DNA of 64,000 bases from Methylibium rhizosphaerae (lineage in GTDB: Bacteria > Pseudomonadota > Gammaproteobacteria > Burkholderiales > Burkholderiaceae_C). The translations under genes and the position numbers were made by a program. The stretch covers positions 1 through 64,000 of the forward strand of contig NZ_SWAR01000024.1 of assembly GCF_006386545.1 (NCBI RefSeq). The letters are read 5' to 3'. This document shows positions 8,935 to 17,317 of this stretch, piece after piece (the first letter of the stretch is position 1; each line of letters starts with the position of its first letter). Below the pieces are notes generated by a model. It made no database searches, had not been told where the DNA came from, and was given only the letters and a program-made list of their open reading frames with translations.

Positions 8935-9465
8935 TCAGAAGCCGACCTTCACGCCGAGCGACAGCTCGCCGACGCTGGGTTTGGTGTCGAAGGCATCGCT
9001 GAAGCGATAGCGGTCGTACTGCGCGCGCACCGCCACGTTTTGGGCCACGTCGTACTGCAGGCCGGCACCGAGCTTCACGCCCGGGCTGTTGTCGTCGCCG
9101 TTGCTGGTGCTGAACTTGGCCTGGGCCAGGCCGGCGGTGCCCAGCACCGTCCACTTCGGCGCGAACTCGTAGCTGCCCACCGCGTCGAGGTAGCCGCCAT
9201 AGGTCTTGACGTGGCCGCTGGCGCTGTCGAGGTGGCCGAGGTCGAAGGCGCCGGCCTCGACCGCGAAGTTGGGGGTGAACTGGTAGCCGCCGAACAGCTT
9301 GCCGCCGACGCCGCTGCCGTCACCGCTGATGCCGGCGATGCTGCTGTGGTAGTCGGGCGTGCCCAGGGCGCCGCCGGCATAGAAGCCTTCGGCGGCCTGG
9401 GCCGCGCCAGCGCTGCCCAGGGCCACGGCGGTCGCGAAGAGGACCTGGTTGAGACGGGACTTCAT
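8935..9465 (-). CDS. Outer-membrane beta-barrel protein (OmpA/OprF-like barrel)
   Basis: A 176-residue barrel without a periplasmic OmpA domain. Signal peptide MKSRLNQVLFATAVALGSAG is cleaved near AQAAEGFYAG. Eight alternating amphipathic strands follow, ending LGVKVGF with a terminal Phe, the signal for barrel assembly. GFYAGGALG and FTPNFAVEAGAFDLG are typical of OmpW/OmpA-like porin families. ATG 9465 is chosen over 9471 because AGGAG lies 8 nt upstream of it and only 2 nt upstream of the other. It lies 83 bp upstream of the small secreted-protein gene on the same strand. Ligand unknown. Confidence 0.82.
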   Translation of the reverse strand: MKSRLNQVLFATAVALGSAGAAQAAEGFYAGGALGTPDYHSSIAGISGDGSGVGGKLFGGYQFTPNFAVEAGAFDLGHLDSASGHVKTYGGYLDAVGSYEFAPKWTVLGTAGLAQAKFSTSNGDDNSPGVKLGAGLQYDVAQNVAVRAQYDRYRFSDAFDTKPSVGELSLGVKVGF

Positions 9466-9591
9466 GTGCATCACTCCTTGCTTGGTTGAAGACAACGCAC
9501 CCGATGCGATGCGTTGGAGTGATGCTCGGCAGGCGGCTTTGTGGGCGGGTTGCATGCCGCAGGGGCCGCATGACAGATGTAATCGTGGCCG

Positions 9592-10569
9592 TCATCTGGC
9601 GGGCGGCGCGCCGGCAGCCGGCGCCTGCATCAGCACCGGCGCGGCCGGCGCCCAGGCCGGGCGCGCGACGTAGCTGCCCGGCAGCCAGCACCAGTGCCCG
9701 CTCCACCGCACCCAGCGGCCGTAGTGGAAGGGCGCGAAGCCCCAGGGCGCATCGTCGATCCAGGTCCAGCCCCAGGGTTCGATGCGGCGCCAGCGGCCCT
9801 GGCGGTAGGGCGCCCAGCCCTCGTCCACCGAGGGCACCCACACGGCGCCGAACTCGGCGGTCTGCCGCCAGCGGCCATGGCTGTCGAGGTCTTCGATGCC
9901 GGTCATCTCGGGCGAGACGTGGCGTGCGGCGATGCGGCCGTCGAAGGCGGCGTCGCGCCGGGCGACGAAATGGCGGAAGTCGTCGTCCGCCGGCGGCCCC
10001 ATGTGCCAGGCGGCGCCGGCGCTTTCGCCTCGCTGGCCGGCGTTCACACGCAGGCGCCCGGCGATGGGGCCGTCGGCTTCGAACACCACCGAGCCGCGCC
10101 AGGCGGTGGCCGAGGCGGCGCGGCTGCCGCCTGCGGCATCGAGCCGGAACTCCCCCGGCTCGACCGGCTGCCAGGTGCCGCCGGCTGCGGCCACGCGGGT
10201 GAGGCGCACCGCCTCGGTCGTGGCCGTGCGCAACGCGAGGCTGCCGCGCAGCAGCCGCAGTCGCAGCTCGTCGTCGTCGAGCCGCTCGATGCGCACTTCG
10301 GTGCGCACGTCAAGGCGCAGCGCGCTGGAGCCGATCCACACCTCGGCGCGGCCCGCCTCTCCGGTGGCCAGCACGTTGCCCGTGCCGACCGGCCAGTTGA
10401 GCAGCGCGGGGGCCGCGGCTGCCGTGGGGGTTTCGCGCAGCGTCACGCCGCCCCACAGGCCGGCGAGTCGGCCCGCGCGCGCGGGCGGTCCGGCCAGCGC
10501 GAGGCCGCAGGAGGCGCACAGCGCCAGCGCCGCCAGGGCGCGCGATGCGCCCCGCCACGTCAAGCCCAT
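9592..10569 (-). CDS. FecR-like protein with C-terminal DUF6600-type Trp-rich region
   Basis: A 325-residue exported protein. The signal peptide ends near GLALAGPPARA. Residues about 40-230 look like a FecR-like beta domain (VLATGEAGRAEVWIGSSALRL). The C-terminus is rich in Trp, Gly and Tyr in the pattern WVPSVDEGWAPYRQGRW, WGWTWIDDAPWGFAPFHYG and WCWLPG, the hallmark of DUF6600. Classical FecR proteins regulate an ECF sigma factor, but none is adjacent. The gene follows the glycine-zipper lipoprotein gene by 6 bp, so the two are an operon. A cell-envelope role is likely; the exact function is unknown. Confidence 0.75.
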   Translation of the reverse strand: MGLTWRGASRALAALALCASCGLALAGPPARAGRLAGLWGGVTLRETPTAAAAPALLNWPVGTGNVLATGEAGRAEVWIGSSALRLDVRTEVRIERLDDDELRLRLLRGSLALRTATTEAVRLTRVAAAGGTWQPVEPGEFRLDAAGGSRAASATAWRGSVVFEADGPIAGRLRVNAGQRGESAGAAWHMGPPADDDFRHFVARRDAAFDGRIAARHVSPEMTGIEDLDSHGRWRQTAEFGAVWVPSVDEGWAPYRQGRWRRIEPWGWTWIDDAPWGFAPFHYGRWVRWSGHWCWLPGSYVARPAWAPAAPVLMQAPAAGAPPAR

Positions 10570-10575
10570 GGTCGC

Positions 10576-11106
10576 TCACGCGCGGTCGAGCATGCCGTAC
10601 TGCAGTCGCACCCGGTCGCCGGCGTGCAGGCCGTCGAGCGAGCGGTAGTCGAAGTGGCGATGGCCGCCGTCGTCGAACTGCACGAACACCCGGTAGACGG
10701 TGCCGCTGCGGGCGGCCGCGTCGTTGCGCTCGACATGGTCGCCCACCACGGCGCCGCCGAAGGCCCCGAGGGCCGTGGCCGCCGCGCGTCCGGCGCCATG
10801 GCCGATCTGGTTGCCGACCACGCCGCCGACGAGCGCACCCAGCACCGCGCCGCCGCCGCTGTCGCCGTGTTCGGTCTCGATCACGTCGATGCGTTCGACG
10901 GTGCCGAAACGCGTGCTCATCACCGGCGAGCGCGACGGGTAGCCCGGCGCCTCGTACACATGGGTGGTGCGCGTGACCGGTTCGGCGCAGCCCGACAGCA
11001 GCAGGCTGGCGATGGCCGAGCCCAGCGCTGCCAGGAACGCAGGCCGCCCCGAAACGATGGCGGCGGCCCGCCCGAGGAGGGAATGCTGCTGGAGGCGGTT
11101 CGACAT
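10576..11106 (-). CDS. Glycine-zipper 2TM lipoprotein (SlyB/PcpY-like)
   Basis: A 176-residue outer-membrane lipoprotein. The start ATG 11106 has AAGGAGAAA upstream; the lipobox is LLLSGC. Two glycine-zipper segments (AVLGALVGGVVGNQIG and ALGAFGGAVVGDHV) form the conserved 2TM zipper of the Rickettsia 17-kDa/SlyB family. A small C-terminal beta domain (FVQFDDGGHRHFDYRSLDGL) is also typical. Such proteins stabilise the outer membrane under envelope stress. Six bases separate it from the FecR-like gene downstream. Confidence 0.85.
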   Translation of the reverse strand: MSNRLQQHSLLGRAAAIVSGRPAFLAALGSAIASLLLSGCAEPVTRTTHVYEAPGYPSRSPVMSTRFGTVERIDVIETEHGDSGGGAVLGALVGGVVGNQIGHGAGRAAATALGAFGGAVVGDHVERNDAAARSGTVYRVFVQFDDGGHRHFDYRSLDGLHAGDRVRLQYGMLDRA

Positions 11107-11236
11107 GGCCTTTCTCCTTGAACAGGAAGTGCCGGAGCACGATGGAGCCATGGTTGGCAGGCCCTGTCGACGGCGCATGACGCCTGGGAGGCGCCGTATT
11201 TCATTTGAAACACGGCCGGGAACCGGCCGTCGGTGG

Positions 11237-12019
11237 TCAGCGGCGCGGACCGGCTTCGCTGTCGTGCCAGCGGCCCAGCACCAGGCGGGCGAGGCCTGCG
11301 AAGAGCAGGTAGATCGCCACGCCGGTGAGCGACACCAGCAGCAGCGCGGCGAACATCTTCGGGATCTCGGTGCGGAAGGCCGCCTCGAGGATGCGCGAGG
11401 CGAGCCCGGTGTCTCGCCCGGCCGCGCCGGCGGTGAACTCGGCCACCACGGCGCCGATGAGCGAGAGGCCGCCGGCGATCTTGAGCCCGGTCAGGAAGTA
11501 GGGCAGCGCGCTCGGGATCAGCAGGTGGCGCAGCAGCTGCCAGCGGCTCGCGCGATAGAGCTGGAACAGGTCGCGCAGGTTCGCGTCGGCGCTGCGCAGG
11601 CCGGTCACGGTGTTGGCGAGGATCGGGAAGAAGGCGACGATCCAGGCGCAGATCAGCACCGTGGCCAGCGCGCTGTCGGTGAGGATCATGATCAGCGGCG
11701 CGATCGCGATGATGGGCGTGACCTGCAGCACCACGGCGAACGGCGTGAGGCTCCATTCGACCCAGCGCGACAGCGCGAACAGCGACGCGAGCAGCACGCC
11801 GCCCAGCACGGCCAGCGCCAGCGCGGCAAAGGTGATGCTCACGGTGACCCACCAGCTCTGCATCAGCGAGCCGAAGTTCGCCCACAGGGTGGCCAGCACC
11901 AGGCTGGGGGCCGGCAGCAGGTAGTGCGGCACCTCATAGGCGCGCACCAGCCCTTCCCAGCCGAGCAGGAACACGAGCACGGCCACCACCGGCGCCGCCC
12001 GGCGCATGGGCTCACGCAT
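11237..12019 (-). CDS. ABC transporter permease (SsuC/ThiX/TauC family)
   Basis: A 260-residue inner-membrane permease with about six helices. The cytoplasmic EAA-type loop is visible as FQLYRASRWQLLRHLLIPSALPYF in two parts, the contact site for the ATPase. VVLQVTPIIAIAPLIMIL and GGLSLIGAVVAEF are typical of the taurine/sulfonate/thiamine-precursor class. Its start overlaps the end of the ATPase gene by 8 bp, so the pair is translationally coupled. No binding protein is adjacent; the NMT1-type protein at 1075-2094 is the nearest candidate. Confidence 0.87.
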   Translation of the reverse strand: MREPMRRAAPVVAVLVFLLGWEGLVRAYEVPHYLLPAPSLVLATLWANFGSLMQSWWVTVSITFAALALAVLGGVLLASLFALSRWVEWSLTPFAVVLQVTPIIAIAPLIMILTDSALATVLICAWIVAFFPILANTVTGLRSADANLRDLFQLYRASRWQLLRHLLIPSALPYFLTGLKIAGGLSLIGAVVAEFTAGAAGRDTGLASRILEAAFRTEIPKMFAALLLVSLTGVAIYLLFAGLARLVLGRWHDSEAGPRR

Positions 12020-12797
12020 GCTGGCCGGCCTCCTGCTCGCTGGCCGCCTGCAGCGCGCGCGACACCGTCACGCACAGCTCCACGTAGCGCGGCGTATGGC
12101 GGGTGGCCTCGTTGCGCGGGTAGGGCAGGTCCACGGCGATCTCGTCGACCACCCGCCCCGGGCGCGGCGCCATCACCACGATGCGCTGGCTCAGGAACAC
12201 CGCCTCGTAGACGCTGTGCGTGACGAACACGCCGGTGAAGCCGCGCTGCCACAGCGCCAGCAGGTCCTGGTTGAGCCTGAAGCGGGTGATCTCGTCGAGC
12301 GCGGCGAACGGCTCGTCAAGCAGCAGCAGCGAAGGCCGCGCGACCAGCGCGCGCGCCAGCGACACGCGCATCTTCATGCCGCCCGACAGCTCGCGCGGAA
12401 AGGCGGCCGCGAAGTCGGCCAGCCCCACCGCCTGCAACGCCGGCCCCACGAGCGCCTCGATCTCCACGCGCCTGCGCCGCTGCAGCTTGAGCGGCAGCGC
12501 CACGTTGTCGGCCACGCTGGCCCAGGGCAGCAGCGTGGGCTCCTGGAACACGAAGCCCACGTCCAGCCCCATCTCCTGCGCATGCGGCGCCCACTGCACC
12601 TGGCCGGCCGTCGGCACGTCCAGCCCGGCGAGCAGCCGCAGCACGGTGCTCTTGCCGCAGCCCGAAGGGCCCAGCAGGCTCACGAACTCGTGCCGGCCGA
12701 TCGCCAGCGACAGGTCGCGCAGCGCGAGCGTGCCGCTGGCGTAGCGCTTGTCGAGGTGCTGGAGCTGCAGCAGGGCGGGTGCGTCGGGCGCGGGCAT
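12012..12797 (-). CDS. ABC transporter ATPase (SsuB/TauB/ThiZ family)
   Basis: A 261-residue import ATPase. Walker A GPSGCGKST, Q-loop FVFQEPTLLPW, signature LSGGMKMRVSLARAL, Walker B LLLLDEPFAALDE and switch His in VTHSVYEAVFLSQR are all intact. The sequence after Walker B (ITRFRLNQDLLALW) is characteristic of the nitrate/sulfonate/taurine class. ATG 12797 is the start that places the first strand (LLQLQHLDKRYASG) at the N-terminus. It is the first gene of a two-gene operon and is divergent from the polyamine-type operon, with a 190-bp shared control region. Confidence 0.9.
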   Translation of the reverse strand: MPAPDAPALLQLQHLDKRYASGTLALRDLSLAIGRHEFVSLLGPSGCGKSTVLRLLAGLDVPTAGQVQWAPHAQEMGLDVGFVFQEPTLLPWASVADNVALPLKLQRRRRVEIEALVGPALQAVGLADFAAAFPRELSGGMKMRVSLARALVARPSLLLLDEPFAALDEITRFRLNQDLLALWQRGFTGVFVTHSVYEAVFLSQRIVVMAPRPGRVVDEIAVDLPYPRNEATRHTPRYVELCVTVSRALQAASEQEAGQHA

Positions 12798-12864
12798 GGC
12801 GCGCGACTTTAGCGCGCGGCTCGGGTGCGTGGCCGCTGTACGGGCGCTGTGCGCGACGCACCAA

Positions 12865-12896
12865 TTGCATGCAACGCGCACGAATTTTGTATGCAA
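12865..12896. promoter_or_regulatory. Two TTGYATGCAA operator-like sites in phase
   Basis: TTGCATGCAA (12865-12874, a perfect palindrome) and TTGTATGCAA (12887-12896, one mismatch) lie 22 bp apart, about two helical turns, in the 190-bp divergent region. They are candidate sites for the GntR regulator at 17314-18153; that assignment is an inference. Confidence 0.6.
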
Positions 12897-12987
12897 TCTG
12901 GCAACGGATGGTGCGCAAACCCGCCCGGCCAGGGCCGAGGCCCATGGCACATGCCTTGCAAACGGCCAACGTCCAGGAGGGGTCACC

Positions 12988-14037
12988 GTGATCTCAGCTT
13001 CGCTGGAACCTGCCGTCGCGATGGCCGCGCGGCCCGATCTGGAGCTCGTGCGCCTGGTCAAGCGCTATGGCGGCGCAGGCCACGGTGCGCCGGCCGTGGA
13101 CCACATCGACCTCAAGGTGGCTGCAGGCAGCTACTGCTGCCTGCTCGGGCCCTCGGGCTGCGGCAAGACCTCGACGCTGCGCATGATCGCGGGCCACGAG
13201 GCGGCGAGCGACGGCGACATCGTGCTGGGCGGGCGCAACATCACCGCGCTGCCGGCTTCGGCCCGCGGCACCGCGATGATGTTCCAGAGCTATGCGCTCT
13301 TTCCCCACCTGAGCGCGCTCGACAACGTGGCCTTCAGCCTGAAGATGCGCGGCATGGCGAAGGCCGAGCGCAACGCCCGCGCGGCCGAGCTGCTGGAGCG
13401 GGTGTCGCTCGGGGCCCTGGCGCAGCGCAAGCCGGCCGAGCTGTCCGGCGGCCAGCAGCAGCGCGTGGCGCTGGCCCGCGCGCTGATCACCGAGCCGCGC
13501 CTGCTGCTGCTCGACGAGCCGCTGTCGGCACTCGACCCCTTCCTGCGCATCCGCATGCGCGCCGAGCTCAAGGGCTGGCAGAAGAGCCTGGGCATGAGCT
13601 TCATCCACGTGACGCATTCGCAGGAAGAAGCCATGGCGCTGGCCGACCAGGTGGTGGTGATGAACCAGGGCCGCATCGAGCAGAGCGGCTCGCCGCATGA
13701 GGTGTTCAACACGCCGCGCACCGAATTCGTCGCGCGCTTCATGGGCGGCCACAACGTGCTGCCGGCGCCGCACGGCGAAGGCCGCATCGCGGTGCGCGCC
13801 GACAGGACGCGGCTGTCGCGCGCGCCCCTGCCCACCGGGCCGACCAGCCTTGCCGCGACCGTGCGCAACGTCGAGTACCAGGGCACTTTCGTGATGCTCA
13901 CCCTCGACGCCGGCGCCGCGGCGCCGGAGCTCAGCGTGATGCTGAGCGAGGCCGCCTTCGACGCCGCGCCCTGGCAGCCCGGCGACGGCGCCCATGCGCA
14001 CTGGGACGCCGCCGACGTCCACCGCCTCGCGGCCTGA
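12988..14037 (+). CDS. Polyamine-type ABC transporter ATPase (PotA-like)
   Basis: A 349-residue import ATPase of the spermidine/putrescine class. Walker A GPSGCGKTST, Q-loop MMFQSYALFPHL, signature LSGGQQQRVALARAL, Walker B LLLLDEPLSALDP and VTHSQEEAMALAD are complete. A TOBE-like C-terminal regulatory domain follows (about 250-349). The start is a GTG at 12988, chosen because AGGAGG lies exactly 7 nt upstream; the longer open frame overlaps the divergent gene. First gene of an operon with a binding protein, two permeases, a GntR regulator and a racemase-like protein. The substrate may be a polyamine or another small nitrogen compound. Confidence 0.9.
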   Translation: MISASLEPAVAMAARPDLELVRLVKRYGGAGHGAPAVDHIDLKVAAGSYCCLLGPSGCGKTSTLRMIAGHEAASDGDIVLGGRNITALPASARGTAMMFQSYALFPHLSALDNVAFSLKMRGMAKAERNARAAELLERVSLGALAQRKPAELSGGQQQRVALARALITEPRLLLLDEPLSALDPFLRIRMRAELKGWQKSLGMSFIHVTHSQEEAMALADQVVVMNQGRIEQSGSPHEVFNTPRTEFVARFMGGHNVLPAPHGEGRIAVRADRTRLSRAPLPTGPTSLAATVRNVEYQGTFVMLTLDAGAAAPELSVMLSEAAFDAAPWQPGDGAHAHWDAADVHRLAA

Positions 14038-14084
14038 AAGGCCGCCCCATCCCGATCGTTCACCCCTCAACAGGAGAGAGAGCC

Positions 14085-15341
14085 ATGTCCGACCGTCACG
14101 ACGCACAACGCCGGCTGCTGCTGCAAGGCACCGCCGGCATCCTGGCCACGGGCATCGCGCCCGCCATCCATGCGCAGGAAAAGATCGTGCTGCGCTACCT
14201 GGGCACCGCGGTGAACCAGGACAAGGCCATCGCCGACAAGTTCAAGGCCGACACCGGCATCGAGATCCAGTACGTGGCGGTGAACACCGACGACGTGACC
14301 AAGCGCGCCGTCACCGCGCCCAACTCCTTCGACCTGATCGACACCGAGTACTTCTCGCTGAAGAAGATCGTGCCCACCGGCAACCTGAAGGGCATCGACG
14401 CGAAGCGCATCAAGAACGCCGACAAGATCACGCCGCTGTTCACCCGCGGCGAGGTCGGCGGCAAGAAGGTGGGCGACCAGGGCACCGCGCCCAGGAAGGT
14501 GATGTTCCTCGAAGGCGAGAAGTCCAAGGTCTTCGCCAAGTCGCCCACGCAGTTCATGTCGCTGATCCCGACCGTCTACAACGCCGACACGCTGGGCATC
14601 CGGCCCGACCTCATCAAGCGGCCCATCGAGAGCTGGAAGGAGCTGCTGAACCCGGAGTTCAAGGGCAAGGCCGCCATCCTGAACATCCCCTCGATCGGCA
14701 TCATGGACGCGGCGATGGTGGTGGAGGCGATGGGCCTGTACAAGTACCCCGACAAGGGGAACATGACGAAGAAGGAAATCGACCTCACCATCAAGACGCT
14801 CATCGAGGCCAAGAAGGCCGGCCAGTTCCGCTCGCTGTGGAAGGACTTCAACGAAAGCGTGAACCTCATGGCGTCGGGCGAGGTGGTGATCCAGTCGATG
14901 TGGTCGCCGGCGGTGACGGCGGTGCGCACCAAGGGCCTGGCCTGCACCTTCCAGCCGCTGAAGGAAGGCTATCGCGCCTGGGCTGCCGGCTTCGGCCTGC
15001 CGGCCACGCTGAGCGGCAAGAAGCTCGACGCGGCCTACGAGTTCATCAACTGGTTCCTCGACGGCTGGGCCGGCGCCTACCTCAACCGCCAGGGCTACTA
15101 CAGCGCGGTGCTCGAGACGGCCAAGGCCAAGATGGAGCCGTACGAGTGGGCCTACTGGATGGAAGGCAAGCCCGCCGAGAAGGACATCAAGGCGCCGAAC
15201 GGCCAGGTGCTCGAGAAGGCGGGCAAGGTGCGCGACGGCGGCTCGTACGAGCAGCGCATGGGCGGCATCGCCTGCTGGAACGCGATCATGGACGAGAACA
15301 CGTACATGGTGCAGAAGTGGAACGAGTTCGTCGCAGCCTAG
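14085..15341 (+). CDS. Extracellular solute-binding protein (PotD-like)
   Basis: A 418-residue periplasmic protein that would capture the substrate for the adjacent permeases. The N-terminus QRRLLLQGTAGILATGIAPA has a twin-Arg and hydrophobic stretch compatible with Tat export, ending at AIHAQ. The mature fold follows the PotD/Fe-binding type (EKIVLRYLGTAVNQDKAIAD, SFDLIDTEYFSL, ELLNPEFKGKAAILN). It is larger than PotD (about 350), with a Lys-rich insert near 100-150. AGGAGAGAG precedes the ATG. A repeat element separates it from the first permease gene. Confidence 0.88.
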   Translation: MSDRHDAQRRLLLQGTAGILATGIAPAIHAQEKIVLRYLGTAVNQDKAIADKFKADTGIEIQYVAVNTDDVTKRAVTAPNSFDLIDTEYFSLKKIVPTGNLKGIDAKRIKNADKITPLFTRGEVGGKKVGDQGTAPRKVMFLEGEKSKVFAKSPTQFMSLIPTVYNADTLGIRPDLIKRPIESWKELLNPEFKGKAAILNIPSIGIMDAAMVVEAMGLYKYPDKGNMTKKEIDLTIKTLIEAKKAGQFRSLWKDFNESVNLMASGEVVIQSMWSPAVTAVRTKGLACTFQPLKEGYRAWAAGFGLPATLSGKKLDAAYEFINWFLDGWAGAYLNRQGYYSAVLETAKAKMEPYEWAYWMEGKPAEKDIKAPNGQVLEKAGKVRDGGSYEQRMGGIACWNAIMDENTYMVQKWNEFVAA

Positions 15342-15391
15342 ATGACGACACCCCGCCCCGCGGGTACGCGGGGCACCCCTCCACGAGGGGG

Positions 15392-15427
15392 CGGGCCTTG
15401 CTTGGGGGCGGCCCGGCGCGGCGGCCC
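15392..15427. repeat. GC-rich dispersed repeat, copy A
   Basis: A 36-nt segment whose reverse complement recurs at 17321-17355 with one base inserted. It sits between the binding-protein gene and the first permease gene, preceded by a CCCCTCCACGAGGGG hairpin (from about 15376). It may reduce read-through so the binding protein is made in excess over the permeases; that role is an inference. Confidence 0.8.
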
Positions 15428-15432
15428 GTCGG

Positions 15433-16371
15433 GTGACATCCACGACCACAGCAGATGCCTGCCCCTTACTCACACCGGAGGCTTCGAGCTTCACCACCGA
15501 CATGAAGCGTGCACCACCCGCCTGGCTCCAGGCCACCCCCTTCACCGCGGTGATGCTGCTGTTCTTCATCGCCCCGCTGCTGCTCATCGCCGCGGTGAGC
15601 TTCTGGCCGCTTTCGGACTACGAGCTCATCCCCGGCTTTACCTTCCAGAACTACGCCACGCTGTTCGAAGGCTGCGCCAGCCTGCAGGACCCCTGCGTCA
15701 CGCTGAAGACCTATGCCTCGACGATCAAGTTCAGCCTGGTGACCTGGGCGCTCACGCTGGTGATCGGTTTTGCCATCGCCTACTTCCTGGCCTTCCACGT
15801 GCGCTCGCTCACCGCGCAGACGGTGCTCTTCGTGGTGTGCACCATCCCGTTCTGGACCTCCAACGTGATCCGCATGATCTCGTGGGTGCCGCTGCTGGGC
15901 CGCAACGGCCTGGTGAACCAGACGCTGCAGGCCGCAGGCCTCACGAGCGAGCCCGTCGAATGGCTGCTGTTCTCAGACTTCTCGGTGGTGCTGGCCTTCG
16001 TGCACCTCTACACCATGTTCATGATCGTGCCCATCTTCAATTCGATGATGCGCATCGACCGCTCGCTCATCGAGGCCGCCACCGACGCCGGCGCGAGCGC
16101 CTGGCAGACGCTGTGGAACGTGGTGGTGCCGCTGTCGCGCACCGGCATCCTCATCGGCTCGATCTTCGTGATCACCATCGTGATGGGCGACTTCGTGACG
16201 GTGGGCGTGATGGGCGGCCAGCAGATCGCCTCGGTGGGCAAGACCATCCAGGTGCAGACCTCCTACCTGCAATTCCCGCTCGCCGCGGCCAACGCGGTGG
16301 TGCTGCTGGCGGTGGTGCTGCTCATCATCGTGGCGCTCAACCGCCTCGTCGACCTGCGCAAGGAGCTATGA
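15433..16371 (+). CDS. ABC transporter permease, PotB-like
   Basis: A permease of up to 312 residues with six hydrophobic segments (FTAVMLLFFIAPLLLIAAVS near the N-terminus, FVITIVMGDFVTVGVMGG near 245). The EAA loop EAATDAGASAWQTLWNVVVP is clear. The start is uncertain: the frame opens with GTG 15433 directly at the edge of a repeat element, and ATG 15502 would give 289 residues beginning MKRAPPAWLQ. Neither has a strong ribosome-binding site. It pairs with the PotC-like permease downstream. A second kind of repeat begins exactly at its stop codon. Confidence 0.87.
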   Translation: MTSTTTADACPLLTPEASSFTTDMKRAPPAWLQATPFTAVMLLFFIAPLLLIAAVSFWPLSDYELIPGFTFQNYATLFEGCASLQDPCVTLKTYASTIKFSLVTWALTLVIGFAIAYFLAFHVRSLTAQTVLFVVCTIPFWTSNVIRMISWVPLLGRNGLVNQTLQAAGLTSEPVEWLLFSDFSVVLAFVHLYTMFMIVPIFNSMMRIDRSLIEAATDAGASAWQTLWNVVVPLSRTGILIGSIFVITIVMGDFVTVGVMGGQQIASVGKTIQVQTSYLQFPLAAANAVVLLAVVLLIIVALNRLVDLRKEL

Positions 16372-16396
16372 CCCACCCCCGTAGCGCCTGCGGCGC
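16369..16396. repeat. Stop-codon-associated repeat, copy 1
   Basis: Begins at the TGA of the PotB-like gene and runs into the next gene's leader. The reverse complement recurs at 48369-48395 with only one C missing, also joined to a TGA stop. Contains the core CCCCCGTAGCGCCTGCGGCGC-like hairpin-forming sequence. Confidence 0.8.
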
Positions 16397-16426
16397 GGCA
16401 ACAAACATGGCGTCGAGGTGCTGTCG

Positions 16427-17317
16427 ATGAGTGAACGCCGCTCCCGCGCCTTCTGGCCGCTGGCCGCCTTCTTCGCGCTTTTCGTGCTGTTCCTCTACGG
16501 CCCGGTGCTCACCATCTTCGTGCTGAGCTTCCAGGGGCCCGAGGGCGGCCTCACCTTCCCGATGCGCGGCTGGTCGCTGCACTGGTATGCGCAGCTCATC
16601 GAAGGGCTGGGGGTGGTGGACATCTGGGCGGCGCTGCGGCGTTCGGTGGCGCTGGGCACGCTGGTGGCCACGTTCACCATCGTGCTGTCGCTGCTGGCGG
16701 GGCTCGCCTTCCGCAAGCCGGGGCTGCAGGGCTCGGCCTCGGGCTCGGCGCTGTTCTACGTCACCGTGGCCAGCCTCATCATGCCGTCGATCATCGTGTC
16801 GCTCGGCATCGCGCTGCAGTTCCGCCTCATCGACGCCGGCGTGAAGGCATTGCTCGAGGGCCTGGGCGCTGAAACGCTGCTCGAAGGCTATGCCACCGCG
16901 ATGGGCCTGTACACCTCGGGCCTGGGCTCGCACCTCACCTGGACGCTGCCCTTCGGGCTGCTGATCATGTTCGCGGTGTTCAACCGCTTCAACCCGGCCT
17001 ACGAGGAAGCGGCCACCGACCTGGGCGCCACGCCGTGGCAGGGCTTCCGGCATGTGGTGCTGCCGCTCATCGGCCCGTCGGTGGTGGGCGTGGGCATGTT
17101 CGGCTTCACCCTGAGCTGGGACGAGATCGCCCGTTCGTCGCAGGCCATCGGCGACGTGAACACGCTGCCGCTGGAGCTGCAGGGCCTCACCACCACCGTC
17201 ACCACGCCGGCCATCTACGCGCTGGGCACCTTGACCACCGGGGTGTCGTTCGTGGTGATCGCCATCGCACTGGGCGCGGCCGCCTGGCTGCGCCGGCGCG
17301 GGAAGGCGCACCCATGA
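16427..17317 (+). CDS. ABC transporter permease, PotC-like
   Basis: A 296-residue second permease with six helices. The EAA loop reads EEAATDLGATPWQGFRHVVL, typical of the PotC/YdcV group. ATG 16427 is preferred over GTG 16418 because GAGG lies 8 nt upstream of it. Its TGA overlaps the ATG of the GntR gene (ATGA), so translation is coupled. Together with the PotA-, PotD- and PotB-like proteins it completes a full importer. Confidence 0.88.
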   Translation: MSERRSRAFWPLAAFFALFVLFLYGPVLTIFVLSFQGPEGGLTFPMRGWSLHWYAQLIEGLGVVDIWAALRRSVALGTLVATFTIVLSLLAGLAFRKPGLQGSASGSALFYVTVASLIMPSIIVSLGIALQFRLIDAGVKALLEGLGAETLLEGYATAMGLYTSGLGSHLTWTLPFGLLIMFAVFNRFNPAYEEAATDLGATPWQGFRHVVLPLIGPSVVGVGMFGFTLSWDEIARSSQAIGDVNTLPLELQGLTTTVTTPAIYALGTLTTGVSFVVIAIALGAAAWLRRRGKAHP

